The notes: a model not told the origin generated them from the letters alone. A stretch of 51,850 nucleotides of DNA from Syntrophobacterales bacterium (GCA_026417655.1 JAOACS010000017.1:1-51850); one strand, 5' to 3'; positions 1 to 8,790 are shown, counted from the stretch's first letter. Made by a program: numbers and translations.

Positions 1-18
1 GATGTGTATAAGAGACAG
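1..18. other. Residual Nextera (Tn5 mosaic-end) sequencing adapter
   Basis: The first 18 bases equal the last 18 of the 19-base Tn5 mosaic end AGATGTGTATAAGAGACAG used in Nextera libraries. They sit at the very edge of the window. I read this as untrimmed adapter at a contig end, not genomic DNA. Genomic sequence therefore begins at about position 19, and the gene on the minus strand here is cut by the assembly. Confidence 0.95.
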
Positions 19-1247
19 GTCGAGCTGGAGAGAGAAGAGTTGACCAGAAAACGTGAAGCAACAATGTTGGCAATGAATATAACCTTAGCCATAGGACCAA
101 GTTTTAAGAAATTATCAATATCTTCATGCATCGATATTATATCGGCTATCTCCTTGGGAAGGTGCCAATGTTCAGCAAGAATCCTTCCGGCCTCCGTATG
201 ATCCATACCGAAATATTCCCTTTCAAGCTGAACAAGATCAATCCCCTCTATAAGGGCCCTTCTATAAAAAAATGGCGCAAAGTCGAAGACATACTGATCA
301 AGAACTATCTTACCAATATCATGGAGAAGTCCCCCCGTATATGCTTCACCCTCCGACAAGTTAAGAATACCCGCTATAGTTTCTGCAATATGGGCGGTAA
401 CCAAAGCATGCCGAAATAGTCCCCCTCGGCACATCGAATACCCACCAACTTTGTTGGAGAAAACACTTTGACAATAGGTAGAGAGTAACATCTGAAGGAG
501 TCGCCTCTCGCCCAAGAAAGCGATCGCTCGCTCTATTGAGGTAATAGGAACTGGGCTTGCTATATAAGGAGAATTACAAAAACCAAGAAGTTTTGCTGTA
601 ATCACTTGATCCTTTTCAACCTTTTCGGAAATGAGAGCTACATTGTAATTACCTGAACGAAGCATACCGAGAATCTCAAGTGCTATCTGGGGTATGGGAC
701 TAAGACGAGATATTACTTCAGAAATGCTCTCTGGAGTAAGTTTTATAGGCTCAGGAGGTGTAACCCTAGTAGATTTAATCCCGATAGGTTCGACTCTGGT
801 TTCCATAGTACTTAGGTTAAGGGTCATCTTACAGGAGAAAAATCCGCCTGTTTCCCCATACACTATGGGTATGTCACGTTCACGGAGGAAATTTTCCACA
901 ACCGTAAGAGTTCGCCCCCCGATATTCATGTAAAAATCTTCCTCCATGGCAGGAGCTATCAGGGCTCCCCCTGCTAACACCGCTTCAAGTCTTGAAGCAT
1001 CTGCTCCTTTCTTTATAAGTTCCCTCAAAAATATTGGAAGTCCACTCGCTGCATAGGCCTCCCTCTGATAGCTCGTTTCCGGAAGTGGTGGTTCTGGAAG
1101 AAGTATGTGATAGAGTCCTCCAACACCGCTCTTTCTATCTACAAGCGTTACCCCAACACAACTTCCCAAGTAGGCTTCTAAAAGCTTAGGTTTGGATTTT
1201 TCCACCACAAAGGATCCAGAGGGAACTATGGAGGTATCGTATGGCAT
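19..1247 (-). CDS. CheD-like domain fused to HDOD domain, 3' end missing
   Basis: The minus strand is open from an ATG at 1247 to the contig edge, about 409 residues with no stop. AAGGAG lies 7 bases before the ATG. Residues 1 to about 160 resemble CheD, the receptor glutamine deamidase: LGSC with Cys30, then GGLYHILLP with His47. The 17-residue Cys-His spacing equals Cys27-His44 of Thermotoga CheD. The position of its catalytic Thr21 is Glu24 here, so activity is uncertain. From about residue 180 an HDOD domain follows, with IPQIALEIL, LLGFCNS, RHALVTAH and GLLHDIGKIVLD. HDOD domains are signalling modules often joined to output domains; any third domain lies past the contig end. The ribosome site abuts the pyrD stop at 1262, so it is probably the last known gene of the pgeF-pyrK-pyrD run. 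Function is inferred as sensing or chemotaxis-linked signalling. Confidence 0.85.
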
Positions 1248-1261
1248 AAGAAGGCTCCTTC

Positions 1262-2191
1262 CTAGAGTGTTTTCAAGGTTCCTATAAAGTCCTCTATCTT
1301 TGATATATTTTGTAATCTCATAAAATTTTCAATCCCCTCTATAACATCGATAACCACCCTTGGATTAGCAAAATTCATAGTCCCTATCTGCACAGCCCTA
1401 GCTCCTACTAGAAGAAATTCAAGGGCATCCTCCGCATTGGCTATTCCCCCAATACCGATTACGGGTATTCCTACCGACTTTACCACCTCATAAACACAAC
1501 GAAGAGCTATGGGCTTAATCGCAGGCCCTGAGAGACCACCGATGACATTTCCTAGAAGGGGTTTTCTTGAATAGATGTTAACAGCCATTGCTGGGACGGT
1601 GTTTATACACGAGATAATGTCCGTCCCGGCATCTTCTACGGCCTTTGCCATATCGGCAATAGAGGTAACCTGGGGGGAGAGTTTAGTTATGATTGGAAGA
1701 GAGGTAGCAGCCCGAACGGCCTTCACAAGAGAACTTGCCATCGAGGGATTGGTTCCAAAATGAACTCCCCCAGCCTTGACATTTGGGCAACTTATGTTGA
1801 TTTCAAGAGCCACTACTCCATCAACTCCATCGAGCCTTCGGGCTATTTCTCCATACTCCTCAACAGTCTCCCCAAAGATGTTCACTACTGTTGGGATCTT
1901 TCGCTTTCTTAAAAAAGGGAGTTTATCCGAAAGGAATGTTTCTATCCCAACGTTTTCTAATCCTATGGCGTTGATAAGACCTGCAGGAGTTTCCACCAAG
2001 CGGGGAGGGGGATTCCCAGGGCGAGGTTTAAGGGAAATACCCTTCACCACAACAGCCCCTAAGCACTCAAGAGGCACAATATCGGCGTATTCTCTTCCGT
2101 AACCAAAGGTTCCTGATGCTACCATAACTGGGTTTTTCAATTTAATGGGACCAAGATTTACCGAAAGATCTATAGGTAAGGTGGCACTCAT
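1262..2191 (-). CDS. pyrD: Dihydroorotate dehydrogenase, class 1B catalytic subunit
   Basis: This is the FMN subunit that oxidises dihydroorotate to orotate in pyrimidine synthesis. It pairs with PyrK, which passes electrons to NAD. Family motifs are visible: NPVMVASGTFGYG near the N-terminus, INISCPNVKAGG with the active-site cysteine of class 1B enzymes, and GIGGIANAEDALEFLLVGA in the FMN phosphate-binding end. I chose ATG 2191 rather than 2206 because it forms an ATGA overlap with the pyrK stop and has GGGAGAA just upstream. The product is 309 residues, normal for the family. Co-translation with pyrK fits the heterotetramer. Confidence 0.96.
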   Translation of the reverse strand: MSATLPIDLSVNLGPIKLKNPVMVASGTFGYGREYADIVPLECLGAVVVKGISLKPRPGNPPPRLVETPAGLINAIGLENVGIETFLSDKLPFLRKRKIPTVVNIFGETVEEYGEIARRLDGVDGVVALEINISCPNVKAGGVHFGTNPSMASSLVKAVRAATSLPIITKLSPQVTSIADMAKAVEDAGTDIISCINTVPAMAVNIYSRKPLLGNVIGGLSGPAIKPIALRCVYEVVKSVGIPVIGIGGIANAEDALEFLLVGARAVQIGTMNFANPRVVIDVIEGIENFMRLQNISKIEDFIGTLKTL

Positions 2192-3003
2192 AGAAGCTTC
2201 TCCCATTGAATGATATCAGGAGAAAAAATGGGACCTTCAAAACAAACATGGACATAAGATGGTTCTCCATCAGACTTTTTTGGGACAGCACAGCCAAGAC
2301 AGGCTCCTACTCCACACCCCATAAGAGACTCAAGCGAAAACTGGGACGGGATACTATGATCAATTACCCACTGGGCAACATGGCGAAGCATAACCGTAGG
2401 ACCGCAGGCATAAAGATAGGATGGGATTGTGCCTAGAGTTTCCCAATCGTGGATGACACAACCAAGCACATTTCCGCAAAATCCAAAACTTCCATCGTCG
2501 GTTGAACATCTTAGCCCGTCGCACATTTCCGAAAAATCATCTATGCTAAAAAGCTCTGAAGAAGATTTTACTCCATAATATAGCGTAAGATTTACCTCTG
2601 GCATAGCTCCTTTTATACTTTCTATAAGGGGCCTTAGAGCAGCAATGCCAATACCTCCTGCTAGAACCCATACATCACGAGTGCCAGGGGGAGGGAGTCT
2701 AAAACCGTTTCCAAGAGGTCCTAAGAGATCAACGTATTCTCCCTCGGGCTTCTTTGATAACATACCCGTACCCTTACCAACGATCTTATAAGCTATCTCC
2801 AAGATTCCCTCTTCTTTTCTGATCCGAAATAAGGAAAAGGGCCTCCTAAGAAGAGGAATAAAATCCTCCGTTACCCTGAGCATAACAAATTGGCCTGCTC
2901 GAGCTTCGTTGGCGATCTTAGGGGAATAGAGTTCAAGATGATAAATGGAAGAAGCCAAAGGAAGGTTTCTGATTATTTTGGCTCTTTCGAGATACTTTCT
3001 CAT
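2188..3003 (-). CDS. pyrK: Dihydroorotate dehydrogenase electron-transfer subunit
   Basis: PyrK carries FAD and a [2Fe-2S] cluster and moves electrons from PyrD to NAD. The protein has the ferredoxin-reductase layout: an FAD motif RRPFSLFRI near residue 60, the GGIGIAALRPL nucleotide-binding loop, ACGP near residue 200, and four C-terminal cysteines spaced C-x4-C-x2-C with a fourth 14 residues on (from MGCGVGACLGC to HVCF), which bind the iron-sulfur cluster. ATG 3003 has GGAGAGGG close upstream and is preferred to a TTG at 3018. It gives 271 residues. The gene lies 2 bases after pgeF and overlaps pyrD by 4 bases. Confidence 0.95.
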   Translation of the reverse strand: MRKYLERAKIIRNLPLASSIYHLELYSPKIANEARAGQFVMLRVTEDFIPLLRRPFSLFRIRKEEGILEIAYKIVGKGTGMLSKKPEGEYVDLLGPLGNGFRLPPPGTRDVWVLAGGIGIAALRPLIESIKGAMPEVNLTLYYGVKSSSELFSIDDFSEMCDGLRCSTDDGSFGFCGNVLGCVIHDWETLGTIPSYLYACGPTVMLRHVAQWVIDHSIPSQFSLESLMGCGVGACLGCAVPKKSDGEPSYVHVCFEGPIFSPDIIQWEKLL

Positions 3004-3005
3004 AA

Positions 3006-3809
3006 CTACCCTCTCCAACCAACAACGGTCGCCATGCGACCACTTCGCTTTTCCCTTCGATAGGAGAAGAAGTATTCAGGGTGACATCGAGTGCACCACC
3101 CACTAATGGAAATGTTTTTTGGACTTAGCCCTGCTTCGATAAGTTGTGATAGAGTAATCTCCCATAAGTTAAAATGATTTTCATTAATTCGGAAATGCCA
3201 AAAAGCTTCTGGAAAGATTTCTCTATAGTAAATAAACTCAGCACAACAGGGACCAATGGATGGGCTTATTGCGGCGATGATATTCTCAGGATTGGAGCTA
3301 AAGTCGGTTTTCATAGTCCTGACTACTTCTCCCACGATATTCTGGACATTACCCCGCCAACCGCAGTGAACATTAGCAATGACACGGCCAACCGGATCTA
3401 CAAGTATAACGGCTTGGCAGTCACCTGTTTTAATCATAAGTCCTATGCGAGGAAGGTTGGTTATAATCGCATCTCCATCACCAAGAAAAATGGGACCTTC
3501 TTTCCTTGGCCGTAAAGGAAAATCCTTATCTATAACAACTATTTTCTTTCCGTGGACCTGGTTACAACTTGCGATAAATTCAAAATCGAGTTCTTTTCGT
3601 ATCAACTCTATGTTGGTTATAATGTTTTTTTCGTCATCGCCTGTTGAAAAAGCAACGTTTAAGGAATCGTAGGGTTTTGGACTAACACCACCAGATCTTC
3701 CAAAAATACCGTAGGAAAGACCTTCTATATTGTCCAACGAGGTCAGTCTAAATAGAGTGAAGCCATTTTTGAATACAGGCTCTACTACAAATTTTCTTTG
3801 GCATGTCAC
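3006..3809 (-). CDS. pgeF: YfiH/PgeF family multicopper oxidase-fold protein
   Basis: The family (YlmD/YfiH, formerly 'laccase domain' or DUF152) is linked to purine nucleoside phosphorolysis and, in E. coli, to quality control of peptidoglycan precursors. The signature residues are present: ASCNQVHGK, TGDCQ, NVHCGWRG and SGWCTRCHPEYFFSYRR near the C-terminus, which supply the zinc-binding Cys and His ligands. The start is GTG at 3809 with GGAGGG 9 bases upstream, giving 267 residues, close to the usual length. It begins the pgeF-pyrK-pyrD run and is divergent from prmA across 191 bases. The exact biochemical role in this organism cannot be told from sequence. Confidence 0.92.
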   Translation of the reverse strand: MTCQRKFVVEPVFKNGFTLFRLTSLDNIEGLSYGIFGRSGGVSPKPYDSLNVAFSTGDDEKNIITNIELIRKELDFEFIASCNQVHGKKIVVIDKDFPLRPRKEGPIFLGDGDAIITNLPRIGLMIKTGDCQAVILVDPVGRVIANVHCGWRGNVQNIVGEVVRTMKTDFSSNPENIIAAISPSIGPCCAEFIYYREIFPEAFWHFRINENHFNLWEITLSQLIEAGLSPKNISISGWCTRCHPEYFFSYRREKRSGRMATVVGWRG

Positions 3810-4000
3810 GTAAAGTTACCCTCCGGCAGGTAATTTTATTTTTTTTGTGATTTGTTTTTACTTTTTTAAAGGACTTAGGTCAAGGAGTAGTTATTTCCGA
3901 TAATGTGTATTATGTAAACAAAATAAAACTCCCTTTCAGAATCTCCCGTTTTAGGCTATTCTAGAAATGAAACTACTTATCCCTAAAGGCTAGAAAAGTT

Positions 4001-4927
4001 ATGATCGATCGAAGATACAGATTAGAAATCCATCTAAAACAGTCAGATGATAGCGAACTCGCACCCCTTATTGCCATGGAATACCAAAGGCCAATAGTTC
4101 AAATTTCTCCTCATGTCGTTGAACTGGCTTTCTCCTTTGACGAATTAGACTCTATCATTCCATCCCTTTTAAGGTTTTTAAAGGCTACATTCCACTACCT
4201 ACCAAAAATCATTCTAGAACCCTATGAGGATACAAATTGGGAGGAAGAGTGGAAGAAACACATAGGACCAATAGAGGTGGGAAGTAAATTCCTAGTATGC
4301 CCATCCTGGAAGGAGCTCCATCTTCCCAACCGTATTCTCATAAGAATCGATCCTGGCATGGCCTTCGGGACTGGGCATCATGAGTCAACAAGACTGTGCC
4401 TTGAATGGATAGACCGCTTTGTTACTTCCAACAAAGAGAACTTGTCTAACATTTCTTTTTTAGACGTAGGGACAGGTTCAGGAATTCTTGCCATAGCGGC
4501 AGCCCTTTCTGGATTTTCTTTCGTTACCGCTATCGACAATGATTCTGAGGCTATTCTTGTTGCTAGAGAAAATGCGATGAAGAATCAGGCTCAGCGTATA
4601 AACTTTATCGTAGCGGAGCCGGAGGTTCTTAGAGGAAACTCCTTCGATGTAACCGTAGCAAATATTCAAGCCAATATTCTCGTGAGGATGGCACAGGTTT
4701 TAGCCCAAATAACTAGGAAAAGATTGGTGCTATCTGGAATTCTCAGGGAACAGGAGGATAGTGTTCGAGAAGCTTTCCAAAACATAGGTCTTCACTGGAG
4801 AGAAACTTTCACCATGGGTGAATGGGTTCTTTTAGATTTTGAGGTGGTCGGGACGACTGGATTTGAACCAGCGACTTCTGCGTCCCGAACGCAGCGCTCT
4901 CCCAAACTGAGCCACGTCCCGACCTAA
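4001..4927 (+). CDS. prmA: Ribosomal protein L11 methyltransferase
   Basis: PrmA trimethylates ribosomal protein L11 with S-adenosylmethionine. The N-terminal third is the substrate-recognition domain. The Rossmann domain starts with DPGMAFGTGHHEST near residue 118, then LDVGTGSGILAIAAA (motif I), AIDNDSEA, and ANIQANIL with the Asn-containing catalytic loop. The reading frame does not stop after the normal C-terminus WVLLDFEVV. It continues about 26 codons through an antisense tRNA-Pro gene, giving the tail GTTGFEPATSASRTQRS and onward, a sequence well known from readings across tRNA genes. The first stop is at 4925-4927, so the tail may be translated, but it is not a domain. The ribosome site before 4001 is weak. 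It heads the plus-strand run through argS. Confidence 0.93.
   Translation: MIDRRYRLEIHLKQSDDSELAPLIAMEYQRPIVQISPHVVELAFSFDELDSIIPSLLRFLKATFHYLPKIILEPYEDTNWEEEWKKHIGPIEVGSKFLVCPSWKELHLPNRILIRIDPGMAFGTGHHESTRLCLEWIDRFVTSNKENLSNISFLDVGTGSGILAIAAALSGFSFVTAIDNDSEAILVARENAMKNQAQRINFIVAEPEVLRGNSFDVTVANIQANILVRMAQVLAQITRKRLVLSGILREQEDSVREAFQNIGLHWRETFTMGEWVLLDFEVVGTTGFEPATSASRTQRSPKLSHVPT
4845..4921 (-). tRNA. tRNA-Pro (anticodon CGG), CCA encoded
   Basis: On the minus strand a full cloverleaf folds: acceptor CGGGACG pairs with CGTCCCG; D stem GCTC/GAGC; anticodon stem CTGCG/CGCAG with loop TTCGGGA, so the anticodon is CGG; T stem GCTGG/CCAGT with loop TTCAAAT. The discriminator is A and CCA is genome-encoded (4845-4847). 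The gene lies antisense inside the 3' end of the prmA reading frame. Confidence 0.96.
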
Positions 4928-4931
4928 AAAA

Positions 4932-4961
4932 TTTATAACATAGATTCTAACTTCTTGTCTA
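4932..4961 (-). promoter_or_regulatory. Sigma-70-type promoter for tRNA-Pro
   Basis: On the minus strand TAGACA (4961-4956) and TATAAA (4937-4932) are 18 bases apart, each one mismatch from consensus. They sit 10 bases before the tRNA-Pro 5' end. This suits a short-leader tRNA transcript running against prmA. It is a consensus match only. Confidence 0.6.
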
Positions 4962-4996
4962 GAAAAGTTTGGCCATAGCCAGAGGGAGACACGCCG

Positions 4997-6100
4997 TTGC
5001 ATAATTGGGTTGAAATAAATCTTGGCGCCCTAAAGAGAAACTACACTCGCATAAAACAATTTGTAGGACCCCATATTGCCGTCTCTCCAGTGATAAAGGC
5101 GGAAGCCTATGGGCACGGACTGCTTCAGGTCGCCACAGCTCTTCTACCCCTGAATCCCCCTTGGTTCGCCGTAAGTAAGTTTTCAGAGGCAGTGCTTCTT
5201 CGGGATGCTGGCATTTCAACACCTATTTTAGTCCTTTCGGGACTTCTTCCCAATGAGTATCCTGAGGCCCTTGAAATGTCGATAACACCAGTTGTCTATG
5301 CTATTGAGCACCTTGATTATTGCGAGGAGGCTGGAAGAAAAAGACAGACTCCCTACCCCATTCATGTCAAGGTTGATACGGGGATGGGACGCCTAGGGAT
5401 AAGGGAAGAAGGTTTCAATGAGTTTTTAGCTAAACTCAAACATTGTTCGTGGATTAAGTTAGAAGGACTTATGTCACATTTTGCTGATGCGGACGACAAA
5501 AATTCATCCTATCCCCTGATCCAGATAGAAAGGTTTCGGAATTTTTTGAGCCGTTTAAAATCAGAACTTAAGATAACCCCAACCTTTTTGCATATTTCAA
5601 ACAGTGCCGGTACCTTAAGATATCCCACAGCACATTTTAACATGGTTCGTCCCGGTATAGTCCTGTATGGGCCAATAGATTTCGCTAGGACCTTCGAACC
5701 TGTTATGACTCTTAAAGCCCGTATTCTACAAATAAAAGAAGTTCCCCCTAACACACCCATAGGCTACGGAAAAAGCTTCATAACCCCTACCTCCATGACT
5801 ATAGCAACCGTTTCTGTTGGCTATGGCGACGGTTATCCTCGAATGCTATCCAATAGAGGCGAAGTCCTTATAAGAGGTAGACGCTGCCCTATTGTTGGTA
5901 GAGTCTCCATGAATCTCATAACCGTTGACGTAACCAAGGTGGATTCATCCCTTTCTATAGGGGAAGAGGTTGTTTTACTTGGCAATCAGGGAGGCGAGTG
6001 TATAAGTGCAGACGAGCTTGGTAGAAAGGCGCAAACTATTAGTTACGAAATCTATTGCCGAATCGGTTCAAATCCAGTAAAGCGCTACGTTGAATCTTAG
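4997..6100 (+). CDS. alr: Alanine racemase
   Basis: Alr is a PLP enzyme that makes D-alanine for peptidoglycan. The PLP lysine is in PVIKAEAYGHG (Lys34), and the second catalytic base is Tyr276 in SVGYGDGYPR. The MGRLGIR and GLMSHFADAD motifs of the barrel domain and the C-terminal beta domain with RGRRCPIVGRVSMNL are all present. The start is taken as TTG 4997, preceded by AGAGGGAG about 9 bases upstream; no ATG lies close by. Length is 367 residues, normal for the family. It sits between the tRNA-Pro/prmA overlap and argS, and supplies the same pathway as murE and ftsI near 46-49 kb. Confidence 0.95.
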   Translation: MHNWVEINLGALKRNYTRIKQFVGPHIAVSPVIKAEAYGHGLLQVATALLPLNPPWFAVSKFSEAVLLRDAGISTPILVLSGLLPNEYPEALEMSITPVVYAIEHLDYCEEAGRKRQTPYPIHVKVDTGMGRLGIREEGFNEFLAKLKHCSWIKLEGLMSHFADADDKNSSYPLIQIERFRNFLSRLKSELKITPTFLHISNSAGTLRYPTAHFNMVRPGIVLYGPIDFARTFEPVMTLKARILQIKEVPPNTPIGYGKSFITPTSMTIATVSVGYGDGYPRMLSNRGEVLIRGRRCPIVGRVSMNLITVDVTKVDSSLSIGEEVVLLGNQGGECISADELGRKAQTISYEIYCRIGSNPVKRYVES

Positions 6101-6147
6101 ACACCTGCTGTGTGATACATTGCCATACAGAGTGGAGGCGTAAACAG

Positions 6148-7812
6148 ATGGCTTTGATAAGGGACGAACTTCGGTCAATTATTTCTAAGGCCTTGAAGAA
6201 TGGACTTAGCTTGAGTGATGACTTTGAACCCGAAATTGAAATACCCACCATCGCTCAGCACGGCGATTATGCGACTAATTCCGCAATGGTTTTAGCTAAA
6301 ACTCTCAAGAAAAATCCCCGTGAAATAGCATCAAAGATTCTAGAGTTTATTGAAGCCCAAAACCCAGATATACTGGAACGTGTAGAGATCGCCGGCCCAG
6401 GATTTATAAACTTCTTTATCCGAAGTGACGCCTTTAGCAGTGTCCTTCCAATTATTTATGAGCAGGGAAAGGCTTTCGGAAAGACAGACATAGGTAAAGG
6501 CCGGTATGTCCAGGTCGAATTCGTTAGTGCGAATCCCACAGGACCTCTTCATGTTGGACATGGTCGAGGGGCAGCCGTAGGGGATGCTCTGGCTCGTATA
6601 CTCGAGTCCTGTGGCTATCGAGTTCACCGTGAATATTATATAAACGACGTTGGAAAACAAATGACCATTCTAGGACGGAGTCTTTATCTCCGATATTTGG
6701 AAGTTCTTGGGAAAGCTATTGATTTTCCAGAGGATCACTATCGCGGCGATTATATGAAAGACCTAGCCCAGAAGTTTTTCAAAGAGATGGGAGAAAAATA
6801 CCTTAATACCCCCGAAGAAGAGGCTCTCCCTATTTGCACTAAATATGCCGCAGAGAATATTCTAGAGGGTATAAAGAAGGATCTTGAGGATTTTAGGGTC
6901 TCCTATGACGAATGGTTTAGCGAAGAATCGCTCCATCGAGGAGGAGCTGTAGAAAAGGCGATAGAGCAACTTCGGAATCGTGGATTTATATACGAGCAAG
7001 ATGGAGCGATCTGGTTCAGAAGCTCCCTATTCGGTGATGAGAAAGACAGGGTTATAGTGAGAAGTAACGGAGCTAAGACCTATTTTGCAGCCGATATCGC
7101 CTATCACTGGAATAAGATAGAGCGGGGTTTTGACACAATAATAAACATTTGGGGGGCAGACCACCACGGTTATGTCCCAAGAATCAAAGCGGTTGTTGAT
7201 GCTCTCGGATTAAACCCTGAAAGGCTTAAGGTAATCCTTGTCCAGCTTGTAAATCTTCTAAGAGGGGGTCAACCTGTTGCGATGTCCACAAGAGCTGGAG
7301 AATTTGTTACCCTAAGGGAGGTGATGGAAGAAGTAGGAGTCGATGCCGCCCGGTATATGTTTCTTACCCGTAGATCAGATAGTCCCCTAGACTTTGATCT
7401 CGAACTGGCTAAAGCCCAAAGTAGTGAAAATCCTGTCTACTACGTTCAGTATGCCCATGCCCGTATAAGCAGTCTCTTTGAAGTAGGAAGAGAGCGGGGA
7501 GTAACATTAGACCTTAAGAAGGCGATGAGCAATCTTAATCATCTAAAGGAGCCTCAGGAAATTCAGTTAATGAAACTTCTTGGTGAATTCCCCTTTGTTC
7601 TAAGGAAGAGTGCTGAGTATCTTGAACCTCACCGTATCCCCTACTATCTTCACGATCTCGCATCTACCTTTCATACCTATTACAACCACCATCGCATCTT
7701 AACAGAAGATGAAAACATCACCCAAGCAAGATTGGCACTTGCGGGAGCAATTCATACTGTGCTCAAAATAGGTCTTGAACTTATAGGACTCTCGGCGCCG
7801 GATAAAATGTAA
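6148..7812 (+). CDS. argS: Arginyl-tRNA synthetase
   Basis: A class I synthetase that charges tRNA-Arg. The N-terminal ~110 residues are the tRNA-binding Add-1 domain. The HIGH-type motif is in SANPTGPLHVGHGRGAA. The KMSK-equivalent is QPVAMSTRAGEFVTL, where the first lysine is replaced, as happens in many ArgRS. The C-terminal DALR helical domain contains VQYAHARISS. ATG 6148 follows GGAGG with 8 bases of spacing and is preferred to an in-frame GTG at 6112. Length is 554 residues. The stop overlaps the next ATG (TAATG), so the SPOR protein is translationally coupled. Confidence 0.97.
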   Translation: MALIRDELRSIISKALKNGLSLSDDFEPEIEIPTIAQHGDYATNSAMVLAKTLKKNPREIASKILEFIEAQNPDILERVEIAGPGFINFFIRSDAFSSVLPIIYEQGKAFGKTDIGKGRYVQVEFVSANPTGPLHVGHGRGAAVGDALARILESCGYRVHREYYINDVGKQMTILGRSLYLRYLEVLGKAIDFPEDHYRGDYMKDLAQKFFKEMGEKYLNTPEEEALPICTKYAAENILEGIKKDLEDFRVSYDEWFSEESLHRGGAVEKAIEQLRNRGFIYEQDGAIWFRSSLFGDEKDRVIVRSNGAKTYFAADIAYHWNKIERGFDTIINIWGADHHGYVPRIKAVVDALGLNPERLKVILVQLVNLLRGGQPVAMSTRAGEFVTLREVMEEVGVDAARYMFLTRRSDSPLDFDLELAKAQSSENPVYYVQYAHARISSLFEVGRERGVTLDLKKAMSNLNHLKEPQEIQLMKLLGEFPFVLRKSAEYLEPHRIPYYLHDLASTFHTYYNHHRILTEDENITQARLALAGAIHTVLKIGLELIGLSAPDKM

Positions 7813-8591
7813 TGGATTTACAAAATCACCGTCGAAATATGACCAAGTATTATCGAAGGGGAAGTAGAGAAGACCCCCCCTTCGAAAATAATAATCTAAG
7901 GAGGAAAAGAACTATTGTTTTTGAGCTCTCCTTACTCCAATCCCTCCTTCTAGCTATTCTTTTTATAATCAGCTTTGTGTGGATGTTTTACTTTGGACTT
8001 ACCCTTGGGAGACAATTCCCTAGGGATGAAAATAAGTCGTCTCTACTCCACAAGATCGCCATAGCTTTAGGTTATAGACATGGAAAGAAGGAGCTCGTCG
8101 CCGAGAAAAGTGACAAAGAAAAAGGATCTTCTCCTGGTGAGATGCAACTTAGTCTTACCTATCATCAAGAGCTTTCCAAGCCAGCTTCTTCCTTCCCTCC
8201 CCCACCTAAAACAAAACCAGACACTACTCAAAAAAAGCAACGTAAGGAAGAACTTCAGTCTCATCAGCCGTCAACATTAGCAACCACCCTCCCTACTCGG
8301 GAAGACCGAGAGATTATAAAGCCAGAGACTAGTCCGATTACAACCGTTGAAAGCACTGGTGAGAAATATACTGTCTTGGTAGCCTCATTCAAAAGTCCCG
8401 AAAATGCTGGGAGGTTGGAACAAATGTTAAAATCCAAAGGATACGTTGTGTATCGGCAAGAGATGGTTATTCGTAATGAAACGTGGTATCGTATAATGGT
8501 TGGAAGCTTTGACAACCGAGACTCCGCAGCCCGGTTCATGGCCATGTTTAATGAGAAAGAGGGACTTAAGGGAGTTGTTGTGAGAAAGTAA
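7812..8591 (+). CDS. Membrane-anchored SPOR-domain protein
   Basis: The protein has a charged N-terminus, one hydrophobic segment at about residues 38-65 (FELSLLQSLLLAILFIISF), a long Pro/Ser/Lys-rich linker, and a C-terminal SPOR domain at about 185-258 (KYTVLVASFKSPENAG, ending YRIMVGSFDNRDSAARF). SPOR domains bind denuded glycan strands of septal peptidoglycan, and the one-pass inner-membrane layout matches FtsN/DedD-like proteins. This suggests a role in cell-envelope maintenance or division. The pairing with argS by TAATG overlap recurs in related genomes, from general knowledge. 259 residues. Confidence 0.85.
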   Translation: MDLQNHRRNMTKYYRRGSREDPPFENNNLRRKRTIVFELSLLQSLLLAILFIISFVWMFYFGLTLGRQFPRDENKSSLLHKIAIALGYRHGKKELVAEKSDKEKGSSPGEMQLSLTYHQELSKPASSFPPPPKTKPDTTQKKQRKEELQSHQPSTLATTLPTREDREIIKPETSPITTVESTGEKYTVLVASFKSPENAGRLEQMLKSKGYVVYRQEMVIRNETWYRIMVGSFDNRDSAARFMAMFNEKEGLKGVVVRK

Positions 8592-8673
8592 AAAAAAGTC
8601 CTTGACAATCATCTTTTATCATGGCAGAGGGGGTATTGGATTTAGCAGCTAAATAAAAGAGGTAGTAAATAAT

Positions 8674-8760
8674 ATGAATTGTAATTCCTGGCAGTCCTTT
8701 TCTTTCCTCTATTATTATCCCTATTACCATAGGAGAGAAGGGGCTCCAGGTATGCGTTAG
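8674..8760 (+). CDS. Aromatic-amino-acid leader peptide (attenuator control peptide)
   Basis: A 28-codon frame starts at ATG 8674 with AAGAGGT about 10 bases upstream and ends at TAG 8758-8760. It holds one Trp (residue 6), two Phe (9, 11) and five Tyr: three in a row at 13-15, then 17-18 after a proline. Eight aromatic codons in thirteen is far above chance. It stands just before a strong intrinsic terminator and the DAHP synthase gene. This is the layout of amino-acid attenuators such as pheL and trpL. I infer that starvation for charged tRNA-Tyr, and perhaps Phe or Trp, stalls the ribosome and favours read-through. The Tyr run overlaps a small hairpin (CCTAT 8720-8724 with ATAGG 8729-8733). 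Confidence 0.8.
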   Translation: MNCNSWQSFSFLYYYPYYHRREGAPGMR

Positions 8761-8790
8761 TTAGCCGCACATACCAAAAGAGGCGAAAAA

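Noticed and set aside
1-1250. Plus-strand open frames in the first 1.2 kb
   Set aside because: The minus strand is one open frame with a ribosome site and clear CheD and HDOD motifs; the plus-strand frames are short and unlike any protein.
3900-3913. ATAAT-GTGT-ATTAT palindrome between pgeF and prmA
   Set aside because: Short and in AT-rich DNA, so it could easily occur by chance; no second copy or promoter element supports an operator.
4848-4927. Extra C-terminal domain of PrmA
   Set aside because: The residues come from the antisense strand of a well-folded tRNA-Pro gene, so they are not a protein domain.
8602-8607. Perfect TTGACA before the aromatic leader
   Set aside because: No acceptable -10 element lies 16-18 bases downstream (CAGAGG at 17), so I do not call a promoter.
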